A DNA stretch of 64,000 nt, from contig NZ_JAQMWP010000017.1 of NCBI RefSeq assembly GCF_030403745.1, positions 1-64,000 on the forward strand. The letters are read 5' to 3'. Of the stretch, positions 9,601-21,600 are shown in pieces. A model generated the notes under the pieces. It was not told the origin of the DNA. It saw only the letters and a list, made by a program, of their open reading frames with translations, and did not search any database. Source of the stretch: Streptomyces sp. S.PB5. Lineage in GTDB: Bacteria; Actinomycetota; Actinomycetes; Streptomycetales; Streptomycetaceae. Made by a program: the position numbers and the translations under genes. Position 1 is the first letter of the stretch. Each line of letters begins with the position of its first letter.

Positions 9601-12600
9601 GTCGGCCTTCACGCCGACCGAGGACCAAACAGCGGCCAGAGCGACGTTCACGGCGAAGCTGGCGGGCTGTAGGACATCCACGCGGTCCAGCAGCTCCGAC
9701 TCGCCTTCTCCCCGCAGCACGTCGACGAGCGACCAGTCGATGTACGGCTCCAGCGCGGCCGCGCACTCGGCGATCCGCTCCGCGAACACCGGCGAGGAGT
9801 CCAGCAACTCCCGGCCCATGCCCACCCATTGGGAACCCTGGCCGGGGAACACCCATACGACCTTGCCCGGCTTGCCGACGGCACTCCCCGACACCACACC
9901 GGGGGCGCTCTCACCGCGGGCCAGCGCCTGCAGTCCGGCGAGCGCCTCCTCCTGGGAGTCCGCCACGATCACCGCGCGCTCGTTCAGCAGCGCCCGGCCG
10001 GTGACCAGTGCCCCGGCGATCCCGGCCGGCTCCTGACCTGCGTCCTCGATGAAGGCGGCGAGCCGGCCGGCCTGACCCGCCAGCGAACCGGCACTGCGCG
10101 CCGACAACACCAGCGGCACCACGCCCTCGGGCGCCGTGTCCTCCGTGACGAGTTCTTCCGGTGCCTCTTCCAGGATCAGGTGGGCGTTGGTTCCGCTGGC
10201 CCCGAAGGAGGAGACTCCCGCCCGGCGCGGACGCTCGCCGCGCGGCCACTGCCTGGCCTCGGTCAGCAGCTCCACCGCACCAGCGGACCAGTCCACCTGT
10301 GCCGTCGGCTCGTCCACGTGCAAGGTCGCCGGAAGCAGTTCGTGGCGCAGCGCCTGCACCATCTTGATCACGCCGGCGACACCGGCGGCGGCCTGGGTGT
10401 GCCCGATGTTCGACTTCAACGAGCCCAGCCACAGCGGCTGTTCGGCGTCACGGTCCCGGCCGTACGTGGCCAGCAGCGCCTGCGCCTCGATCGGATCGCC
10501 CAGGGCCGTACCGGTCCCGTGCGCCTCCACCACGTCCACGTCCGCAGCCGAAAGCCCCGCGTTGGCCAGGGCCTTGCGGATCACCCGCTGCTGCGAGGGC
10601 CCGTTAGGGGCCGTCAGACCGTTCGACGCGCCGTCCTGGTTGACCGCGCTGCCCCGCAGCACGGCGAGCACCTTGTGCCCGCGCTCCCGCGCCACCGACA
10701 GCCGCTCCAGGACCACGACCCCCACACCCTCGGCCCAGCCGGTGCCGTCGGCCGTGGCGGAGAACGCCTTGCACCGGCCGTCGGCGGACAGGCCGCGCTG
10801 ACGGGAGAACTCCAGGAAGGCGTCGGGGCTGGCCATGACCGTGGCACCGCCGGCGAGCGCCATGGAGCACTCGCCGCTCCGCAGCGCCTGGGCGGCCAGA
10901 TGCATCGCCACCAGCGACGACGAGCACGCCGTGTCCACCGTGACGGCCGGCCCCTCGAAGCCGAAGACGTACGACACGCGGCCCGAGGCCACGCTCGAGG
11001 CCGTGCCGGTCATCAGATAGCCCTGGACGTCCTCGGGCACCTGGTGGAGCCGGGTGACGTAGTCGTGGTGGACGATGCCGGTGAAGACGCCGATGTCACT
11101 GCCCCGGGTGGAGAGCGGGTCGATGCCCGCCCGTTCCAGGGCCTCCCACGAGGTCTCCAGGAGGAGCCGCTGCTGCGGGTCCATCGCCAGCGCCTCACGC
11201 GGCGAGATTCCGAACAGAGCGGCGTCGAACTGGGCGGCCTCGTGCAGGAATCCGCCCGAGCGGGTGTAGCTGGTGCCCGCGTGGTCGGGGTCCGGGTGGT
11301 AGAGGCCGTCGAGGTCCCAGTCACGGTCGACCGGGAAGCCGGAGACCGCGTCGCGCCGCTCCGTGACGAGCTTCCAGAGCTCCTCTGGGCTGTCGGCTCC
11401 GCCGGGCAGCCGGGTGCTCATGGCGACGATCGCGATGGGTTCGTCGGAGGCCTGCGCCGAGGCCGGTAGCGGCGCGGGCATCTCCGTGTCCTCGCCCAGC
11501 AGTTCGGCGCGCAGCTCACCGGCCAGCGTCTGAGGGGTGGGATAGTCGAAGACGAGCGTGGCGGGCAGGTCGGCGCCGGTGAAGTCGTGCAGCCGGTTGC
11601 GGAGCTTGACCGCGCTGAGCGAGTCGAAGCCCAGGCTCTTGAAGGACTGCTCCGGGTCGAACTCGAAGGTGTCCGGCTCCCGGTGGCCGAGCACGACCGC
11701 GGTGCTCTCCTTCACGAGGTCCATCACGACCCGGTGCTGTTCGTCCACCGGCAGGCCGGCCAGCCGTGCGGCGAACGCGCTGCCCACGGCTTCGCTCCGG
11801 GCCACCACTCGGCGGGCGGGGGCGGTCACCGGCGCGTGGTGCGGCGCGGCCGAGGCCAGGGAGTCCTCGGCCTCTCCGCAGACTGTGTCCAGGCTCAACG
11901 GGCCCAGTACGGCGACGGGTTCGCCGCTCGGGTCGGCCAGTTCGACGAGTTGGCGTCCGCCGTTCGCGGGGGTGACCCGCACTCGCAGGGCTGCGGCACC
12001 TTCCGCGTACACCGTCAGGGCGGCACACTCGGACACGTCATGCAGTTCGGCACCGGAGTCCAGGACGCGGAGCGCGGTGTCGAGGAGGGCGGGGTGCAGG
12101 GCGAACTCGGCTGCTTCGTCAGCCAGTTCGTCCGGTAGGGCGACCTCCGCGAAGGTCTGTCCGTCCTGCTGCCAGACGCCGTGCGCACTCGCTTCCGCAG
12201 GCGGCGCCCAGGTCCGCAGGTCGAAGGCCGGCTGTGGCATTCCGGGGACGAGAACGGCATGGGCGTGGGACGTCCAGGGTCCCTGCTCCTCTGTGGCAAA
12301 GGAGCGGCCATGGACGGTGACACGCCGCCGCCCGTCCGGGCCCGGCGCGTCGACCGCGAGCCGGATCTGGGTGTGGCCGTGCTCCGGGATCGTCAACGGT
12401 GCCTCGACAACGACCTGTTCGAGACCTCCGCAGCCCACCTCGTCGCCCGCCCTGACGAGCATCTCCAGGAGAGCGGCCGCCGGAACCCGTCCTGTACCGC
12501 ACGACACCCCGCGACTGCGCGCCGTCAGACGTCCGGTGAGGACGACACCTCCGTCGCCCGGGACCTCGACGACCGTGCTGAGCAGCGGGTGCCGGGCGCT

Positions 12601-15600
12601 CACGGCGCCCAGGGCCTCCGCACCGCCCGTCGTGGCGGTGTCCGTCTCGACCCAGTACCGCTGATGCTGGAAGGCGTAGGTGGGCAGTTCGGTGCCCGCC
12701 GCGGTGTCCGAGCGTTCGAGGACTGCCGACCAGTTCATGTCCACGCCGCGCACGTGCAGTTCGGCGAGCGCGGTCAGGACGCCGACGGGTTCGGGAGCGT
12801 CCTTGCGGAGCGTGGCGATGCAGCCCGGCTCGCCCGGCGTGGCGAGCGCCATCGCGGCGAGGGCACCGCCGGGGCCCAGTTCGAGGAAGGTCGTGGCGCC
12901 CTGCGCACCGAGCGCGGCGAGGGCGTCGCCGAACCGCACCGCGCCTCGCGCCTGGTCGGTCCAGTAGCCGGGGGCGGAGAGCCGGCCGTCCAGGGCGGGT
13001 TCGCCGGTCAGGGTGGAGACGATCGGGATGCCGGGGTCGGCGTACTCGAACGACTCCAGGACCTGCCGGAACTCGTCGAGCATGGGGTCCATCAGCGGGG
13101 AGTGGAAGGCATGGCTGACGGTCAGCCGCTTCACCTTCCGCCCGTTCAGCTCGGCGAGAATCGCCTCCACGGACGGCTCGTCGCCGGATATGACGACGGA
13201 GGTGGGCCCGTTGACGGCGGCGACGACGGCCTGTCCGCGCAGCAGCGGGGTGACCTCCTCCTCGGTCGCCTCCACGGCGGCCATCGCTCCCCCGGCCGGC
13301 AGCTCCTGCATCAACCGGCCGCGTGTGGCGACGAGTTCGGCGGCCTGCCGCAGGTCGAGGACTCCGGAGACATGGGCGGCGGTGATCTCTCCGACCGAGT
13401 GCCCGGCGAGGAGGTCGGGGCGCACGCCCCAGGACTCGAAGAGCCGGAACAGGGCGGTCTCCAGGGCGAACAGGGCACCCTGCGTGTAGATGGTCCGGTC
13501 GAGCAGTTCGCTCTCGGGCGTTCCCGGCGCGGCGAGGACGACCTCGCGCAACGGGACCGCCACATGCCCGAGCAGGTGTACGTCCACCGCGGCGCAGGCG
13601 GCGGTGAAAGCGTCCCGGAAGACGGGGAACGTCTCCGTGAGTTCGCGGCCCATGCCGGCCCACTGGCTGCCCTGGCCGGTGAAGAGGACGGCCAGCTTGC
13701 CTGCGGAGGGAGTACCGGTGACGACCGTCGGGGCGGCCGCGCCTTGCGCGAAGGCGGTGAGGTCCGCGGCGAGTTGTTCCCGGTCGGAGGCCAGGACGAC
13801 GGCGCGGTGGTCGAGTTGGGCGCGGGCGGTGGCGAGGGCGTGCGCGGTGTCGGGGAGGGCCGTGCCGGGCCGCTCCCGGAGGAAGCCGGCGAGGCGCTCG
13901 GCCTGGCCGCGCAGCCCGGCGCCGGTCCGAGCGGACACCGGTATCGGAATCGGAGCCGGAGTCGCTACCGAAGCCGGAATCGGTGCCGATGCAGACTGAT
14001 CGGGGGTCGCTTCGGCGGCAGGAACGTCTTCGACGGCAGGCGCTTCCTCGAGGATCACATGCGCGTTGGTCCCGCCGATCCCGAAGGAGGACACCCCCGC
14101 CCGTCGCGGACGCCCGTCCCCGCCCCGCTCCCACTCCCGCGCCCGGGTCAGCAGCTCCACCGCGCCCGCCGACCAGTCGACGTTGCCCGACGGCCGGTCC
14201 ACGTGCAGCGTCTGCGGCAGCACACCGTGCCGCATCGCCATGACCATCTTGATCACACCGGCGACGCCCGCGGCGGCCTGGGTGTGACCGATGTTCGACT
14301 TCACCGAGCCGAGCCACAGCGGCTTTTGCGGGTCGCGGTCCTGGCCGTAGGTCGCCAGCAGGGCCTCGGCCTCGATCGGGTCGCCGAGCACCGTGCCGGT
14401 GCCGTGCGCCTCGACGGCGTCCACGTCGGAGGTGTGCAGCCCGGCCTGCGCCAGGGCCTTGCGGATCACCCGCTGCTGGGAGGGGCCGTTGGGCGCGGTG
14501 AGGCCGTTGGACGCGCCGTCCTGGTTCACGGCCGAGCCGCGGACCACGGCCAGCACGCGATGGCCGAGGCGCCGGGCGTCGGAGAGCCGCTCCACCAGGA
14601 GCAGTCCGGCGCCCTCGGACCAGCCGGTGCCGTCCGCGCCGTCCGCGAACGCCTTGCAGCGGCCGTCGGGAGCGAGGCCGCGCTGCCGGGAGAACTCGAC
14701 GAAGGTCTCGACGGTGCCCATCACCATCACACCGCCGGCCAAGGCCATGGTGCACTCGCCGCGCTGCAGCGCCTGCGCCGCCATGTGCAGGGCGACCAGC
14801 GAGGAGGAGCAGGCGGTGTCGACGGTGACGGCGGGGCCCTCCAGGCCCAGGTGGTAGGCGATGCGGCCGGAGGTGACGGCGCCCGAGCCGCCGGTGAGGC
14901 GGAATCCCTCGACGCCGGTGGCCTGGTGCATCCGCACGCTGTAGTCATGGCTGTTGACGCCGACGAACACGCCGACGTCCTGTCCGGCCAGGGTCGTCGG
15001 GTCGATCGCGGCCCGCTCGAAGGCCTCCCAGGACGTCTCCAGCAGCAGCCGCTGCTGCGGGTCCATCGCGAGCGCCTCGTTCGGTGAGATGCCGAAGAAG
15101 GCGGCGTCGAATCCGGCGGCGTCGTCCAGGAAGGCGCCGTGCCGCACATAGGTGGTGCCCGGGTGGTCGGGGTCCGGGTCGAAGAGCCGGTCGATGTCCC
15201 AGCCGCGGTCGTCGGGGAACTCGGTGACGACGTCGGCTCCGTCGGCCACCACCCGCCACAGGTCCTCGGGGCTGTGCACCCCGGCGGGGAAACGGCAGGC
15301 CATGGCCACGATCGCGATCGGCTCGTCGCCGGACACGGGGGCGGGGGCCAGGACCGGGGCGGTGTGCCGCGCGGTGTGCTGTGCCGTCGTGCCGGAGAGC
15401 TTGGTGCGCAGGTGCTCGGCGAGCAGCACCGGCTTCGGATAGTCGAAGATCGCCGCCGGGGAGAGCGTGAGCCCGGTCGTGGCGACCAGGCGGTTGCGCA
15501 GCTCCACCGCGGTCAGCGAGTCGAAGCCGGCGTCCTTGAAGGTCCGGTCGGCGCGTACGGCGTCGGCGGAGCCGTGTCCGAGGACCTCGGCGGCGTGCCG

Positions 15601-18600
15601 TCGTACCAGGTCGACCAGGGCCTCGGTCTGCTCGGGTCCGCTCAGCGCGGCGAGGCGGTCGGCGAGCGAGGCCGCTCCGGACGGGGCGGCGGCACCCCGG
15701 GCCGTCGGCTGTGGGGCGGGCGCCAGCGAGCGCAGCACCGCCGGGAGGGGTCCGTCGGCGGCCGCCTTCCGCAGGGCCGTCACATCGAGCTTGGCCGCCA
15801 CCAGCGTGCCGTCCGAGCCGGTGTCGCCGCTCAGCGCGGCGTCCAGGAGTGCCATGCCCTCGGCCGCGCCGAGGCCGCTCATGCCGATGCGCTGGTTGCG
15901 CCGGAGGTCCGCGGCGCCCAGGTGCCCGGTCATGGCGCTGACCGTCGACCAGTAGCCCCAGGCCAGGGACACGGCCGGCAGGCCGAGCCGGTGCCGTCGG
16001 CGGGCCAGGGCGTCCAGCGTGGCGTTGGCCGCGGCGTAGTTGCCCTGACCGGGGTTGCCGAGGACGCCCGCGGCGGAGGAGAACAGCACGAACGCGGCGA
16101 GGTCCAGGTCGCGGGTGAGCTCGTGGAGATGCAGCGCCGCGTCGGTCTTGGGCCGCAGCACGGTGTCGACGCGTTCCGGGGTGAGCTCGGTGAGCACCCC
16201 GTCGTCCAGAACGCCCGCGGAGTGCACGACGGCGGTCAGCGGATGACCGTCCGGTATCTCCCGCAGCAGCGCCTCGAGTTGGGCCCGGTCGGAGGTGTCG
16301 CAGGCGGCCAGGGTGACGGTCGCACCGAGCGCCGTCAGCTCCTCGTGCAGCTGCGGGGCCTCGCCGCTGCGGCTGACCAGGAGCAGATGTCGGATGCCGT
16401 ACGCGGTGACCAGGTGCCGTGCGGTCAGCGCACCGAGCGTTCCGGTGCCGCCGGTGATCAGCACGGTGCCCTCGGGGTCGAGCGGGCGCGGCCGAGGGCG
16501 GGCGCCGACGGGCGCCCGTACGAGACGCGGCACCTTTGCGGCACCTGCGCGCAGCCGGAGCTGCGGTTCGCCGCTCAGGAGCACGGCCGGCAGGACGGAC
16601 CGGGAGTCGTCGTCGATGTCCACCAGGACGATCCGGCCCGGGTGTTCGGACTGCGCGGAGCGCACCAGACCCCACACCGCGGCCGCACCGAGGTCGTCAC
16701 CGTCCCCGGTGACCACGGCCAGCCGGGTCTCCTCCAGGGCGGGTTCCGCGAGCCACGCCTGGAGGACGTCGAGCGCGGCGGCCACCGCCGCACGGGCATC
16801 GTCCTGGGCGGGCGGGGCCTCGTACAGCAGCACCTCGGGGGCGGGCCGGTCCGCCGCAGCCGAGGCGGCGACGTCCGCGCCGTTCGCGACGTACACGACG
16901 TCCGGGGCACGGTCCACGGCGGGAAGCGACAACGCCGTCCATTCGACCCGGAAGAGCGAGTCGGCGGCCAACGCCCTTCTGATTCCCGCCTGTTCGGGAG
17001 AGAAGGGGGTGCCGGTCAGTCCCTCGACCGTCATGACGGGCTGCCCCGTCGGGTCGGTCAGCAGCAGCGACGCCCCCTCGGCGCGCACACGCAGTGCCGC
17101 GGCGCCCGAGGCGTGGAGGGACACACCGGTCCACACGGACGCGAGCATGCCGTCGGGGACGACCGTACGGACGGCGGCGTCCAGGAGCGACGGGTGCACC
17201 CCGTACCGGTCCGCGTCACGCGACGCGACACCGTCCAGGGCGACTTCGGTGACCTCGGCGCCGGAACCGACTCCTGCCGCGGGCGTGCCGGCGGCGGACG
17301 TCAGCGTGCCGTGCGCGTGCCGGGTCCACTCCGCGTCCAACGGGGCGTCCGCGGCACGGGAGTAGATCTCCACCGGCCGCCCTGTCCCGTCCTCGGCCGC
17401 GCCGACGACCACCTGGAGAGCGCGGCTGCCCTGCTCCGGCAGCACCACGGGCGTGTCGACGGTCAGTTCGCGGAGAACCGGGGCACCGGTCAGATCGCCG
17501 AGCCGGACGGACAGTTCGACCAGCGCCGCGTTCGGCACGAGGACCGCATCGGACAGCCGGTGCTCCGCGAGCCAGGGATGCGTCCTGAGCGACCACCTCG
17601 ACATGGCCATCAGCCCACCCGAGTCCGGCCTGCCGACGACCGCACCGAGCAGCGGGTGCCCGGCCCCGGAGAGCCCGAGCGCGGCCACGTCACCGCCGGC
17701 CGCGGCGGGCTGGAGCCAGTAACGCTCGTGATCGAAGGCATAAGTCGGGAGGTCGACGTCCGCCGCCTCGGCACCGGCGGGGAGGGTCCTGGCCCAGTCC
17801 ACGGGCACCCCTCGGACGAACAGCTCGGCCATCGAGGCGAACAGCCGCCGCAGGCCACCCTCTTGACGCCGGAGCGAGCCGGTCACCACCACGTCCGCTT
17901 CATGGGCGGTCTCGGTGATCGGCTGAACCAGCACCGGATGGGCGCTGACCTCGACGAAGACACCGTGACCCTGGCTCAGGAGTTCCGCCACGGCGGGGCC
18001 GAAGCCGACCTGCCCGCGCAGGTTGCGGTACCAGTAACCGCCGTCCAGGACACCGGCGTTCTGGATCCACTCGCCGGTCACGGTCGAATAGAAGGGCACC
18101 CGAGGGGTCTGCGCGTCGATACCCGCGAGCCGCTCGCCGAGCGTCTCCTCGATGTCCTCCACGTGCCGGGTGTGGGAGGCGTAGTCCACCGCGACCCGGC
18201 GTACGCGCACGCCGTCGGCCGAGAAGGCTTCGAGCGCCTCGTCCAACGCCTCGGCGTCACCGGCAATGACCACGGAGGTCGGGCCGTTGACTGCGGCGAC
18301 CTCGACCCGGTCCGCCCACCGCTCCAGACGAGAGGCCACCTCCGCGAGGCTCAGCGCGACCGAGGCCATGCCGCCCCGTCCGGCCAGCTGCTCACCGATC
18401 GCCTGACTCCGCAACGCCACCACGCGAGCCGCGTCTTCGAGAGAGAGCGCACCGGACACACACGCGGCCGCGATCTCACCCTGCGAGTGACCGAGCACCG
18501 CACCCGGCCTGACCCCGACGGCCGACCAGACGGCGGCCAGAGCGACGTTCACGGCGAAGCTCGCGGGCTGTACGACATCCACCCGGTCCAGCAGCTCCGG

Positions 18601-21600
18601 CCCGGCGTCACCCCGCAGCACGTCGACGAGCGACCAGTCGATGTACGGCTCAAGGGCCGCCGCGCACTCCGCGATCCGCTCCGCGAACACCGGCGACGAG
18701 TCCAGCAACTCCCGTCCCATGCCGACCCATTGCGAGCCCTGACCGGGGAACACCCACACGACCTTGCCCGGCGCGTCGGTTCCCGCGCTGCCGGTGACGA
18801 CGCCGGCCGGGTTCTCACCGCGTGCCAGTGCCTGCAGCCCGGCCAGTGCCTCGTCCTGGGAGTCGGCCAGGACCACGGCTCGGTCGCTCAGCAGTGCTCG
18901 GCCGAGGACCAGTGCCCCGGCGATGCCGGCCGGTGCCTGGCCGCTGTCCTCGATGAAGGCGGCGAGCCGACCGGCCTGACCCGCCAGCGAGCCCGCGCTG
19001 CGCGCCGACACGACCAGCGGCACCACGCCCTCGGGCGTCACCGCCTCCGTGACGGGCTCTTCGGGCGCCTCCTCCAGGATCAGGTGCGCGTTCGTCCCGC
19101 TCACGCCGAACGCGGACACCCCGGCCCGGCGCGGACGCTCGCCGCGCGGCCACTGCCTGGCCTCCGTGAGCAGCTCCACCGCGCCCGCGGACCAGTCGAC
19201 CTTCGTCGTCGGCGCGTCCACGTGCAGCGTCCTGGGCAGCAGTTCGTGGCGCAGCGCCTGCACCATCTTGATCACGCCGGCGACACCGGCGGCGGCCTGG
19301 GTGTGCCCGATGTTCGACTTCAACGAGCCGAGCCAGAGCGGCTGTTCACGGTCACGGCCGTATGTGGCCAGCAACGCCTGCGCCTCGATCGGATCACCCA
19401 GGGACGTTCCCGTCCCGTGGGCCTCCACCACGTCCACGTCCGCCGCCGAAAGCCCGGCGCCGGCCAGGGCCTTGCGGATCACGCGCTGCTGTGACGGACC
19501 GCTCGGAGCCGTCAGACCGTTCGAGGCCCCGTCCTGGTTGACGGCGCTCCCCCGGACCACCGCCAGCACCTTGTGCCCGCGCTCCCGGGCGACCGACAGC
19601 CGCTCCAGGACCACGACGCCGACGCCCTCGGCCCAGCCCGTGCCGTCCGCCGCGTCGGCGAACGCCTTGCAGCGGCCGTCGGCGGAGAGCGCCCGCTGCC
19701 GGGAGAACTCGATGAAGTTGTCGGGCGTCGCCATCACGGCCACGCCGCCGGCCAGTGCCATGGAGCACTCGCCCGCCCGCAGTGCCTGGGCGGCGAGATG
19801 CATCGCGACCAGCGACGAGGAGCACGCCGTGTCCACCGACACCGCGGGGCCCTCGAAGCCGAAGACGTACGACACCCGGCCCGAGGCCACGCTCGATGCC
19901 AGGCCCGTGCTCGCGAAGCCCTCCACCTCCGGTGTGGCCCCGCCGGTCCCGTAGCCCTGGCCGAAGAGCCCGGAGAACACCCCGACATCGGCGCCCTTCA
20001 GCGAGACCGGGTCGATGCCCGCCCGCTCCAGGGCCTCCCAGGAGGTCTCCAGGAGGAGCCGCTGCTGCGGGTCCATCGCCAGCGCCTCACGCGGCGAGAT
20101 CCCGAAGAACCCGGCGTCGAACAGGCCCGCACCCGTCAGGAAGCCGCCCTGGTCGGTGTACGAGGTCCCTGTGCGGGCCGGGTCCGGGTCGAACAGGGCC
20201 TCCAGATCCCAGCCCCGGTCGTCCGGGAAGTCCGAGATCGCGTCGCGGCCGTCGCGTACCAGGCGCCACAGGTCCTCGGGGCCGGCGACGCCGCCGGGCA
20301 GCCGGCACGCCATGCCCACGATGGCGAGGGGTTCGTCGGGGTCGGCGGCCGGGAGAGGTTCGGTGGCCGGGGCCGGTCCCGGGTCTCCGAAGAGCTCGGA
20401 GGCGAGGTGGGCGGCGAGGGCCGCGGGGGTGGGATGGTCGAAGGCGACCGTGGTGGGCAGCCGCAGTCCGGTCCGCTGCGTGAGCCGGTTGCGGAGGGCG
20501 ACGACTGCCATCGAGGTGAAGCCCAGGTCGCGGAACGCGCGGTCGGCCGGGACGAGTTCGGGCCCCGGGCGGTGCGAGACCTCGGCGGCCTGGGTGCGGA
20601 CCAGGTCCTCCAGGAGTGCCGTCCGGTCGCGTTCCGGCAGGGCGGCGAGCCGCTCGCGCAGGGCTGTGGCGACGGCCGGGTCCGGCTCGCCCTGCCGGGC
20701 GGGTGTCTCGAAGACCGGTGCCTCGTAGCGGAGTCGGCTCGGCTGCTCGGCCATCAGGCGGCGCCTGGTCTTGCCCGAGGCGGTGCGCGGGATGCTCGTG
20801 ACCTCGTGGACGCGTTCCGGGACCTTGTAGGCGGAGAGCCGTGCGCGGCAGTGGTCGATCAGGGCCTCGGGGTCGAAGCCGTCGGGGCCGGGGACGACGT
20901 AGGCGACCGGTATCTCGCCGAGGGTGTCGTGGGGTGCGCCGGCGACGGCCACGTCGGCGACGCCCTCGACGGTGCGCAGGACCGCCTCGACCTCTTCGGG
21001 GTGGATGTTCTCGCCGCCGCGGATGACGAGTTCCTTGATCCGGCCGCAGATGCTGAAGTACCCGGCGTCGTCACGCCGGGCCAGGTCTCCGGTGCGGAAC
21101 CAGCCGTCGCGTATCGCCTCGGCGGTCGCCTCGGGGCTGTTGTGGTAGCCAACCATGACGTTCGGCCCGCTGACCCACACCTCCCCCTCCTGTCCCGCGG
21201 GGACGTCGGCTCCCGTCCCGGGGTCGACGACGCGGACCCCGACGCCCGGCACGGGCAGGCCGCAGGAGCCGTCGACGCGGGCGCCGTCGGGCGGGTTGAT
21301 GGTGATGGCGCCACAGGTCTCGGTGGAGCCGTAGGCGTCGACGAGCGGGATCCCGAAGGTCTCCTGGACGTCGCGGCTGAGGCCGGATCCGGTGACCGCG
21401 CCGCCGACCAGGCCGATGCGCAGGCTCGGGGCGGAGAAGCCGTGTTCGCGGGCGGCCGCCACCAGGTGGTGGTAGGTGGTGGGGACACCGGCGAGGAAGG
21501 TGGAGTCGTGCTCCTGCAGCGCCCGCACGACGTCTTCGGCAGAGGCGCCGTCCAGGAGCCGGGCGGTGGCGCCCGCGACGGTGACGGACAGCACGCAGGC

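Noticed and set aside
3787..9672. A 1961-codon open frame on the plus strand, antisense to the PKS genes, and similar long ones at 19-2751, 12181-15087, 15139-19494 and 19573-22455
   Set aside because: These are complement-frame shadows of high-GC coding DNA. They are Gly/Arg/Gln-rich, show no domains, and lie entirely opposite well-supported PKS modules.
4000..19800. Repeated blocks as a CRISPR or tandem repeat array
   Set aside because: The repeats are homologous PKS modules of several kilobases, not short repeats with unique spacers.
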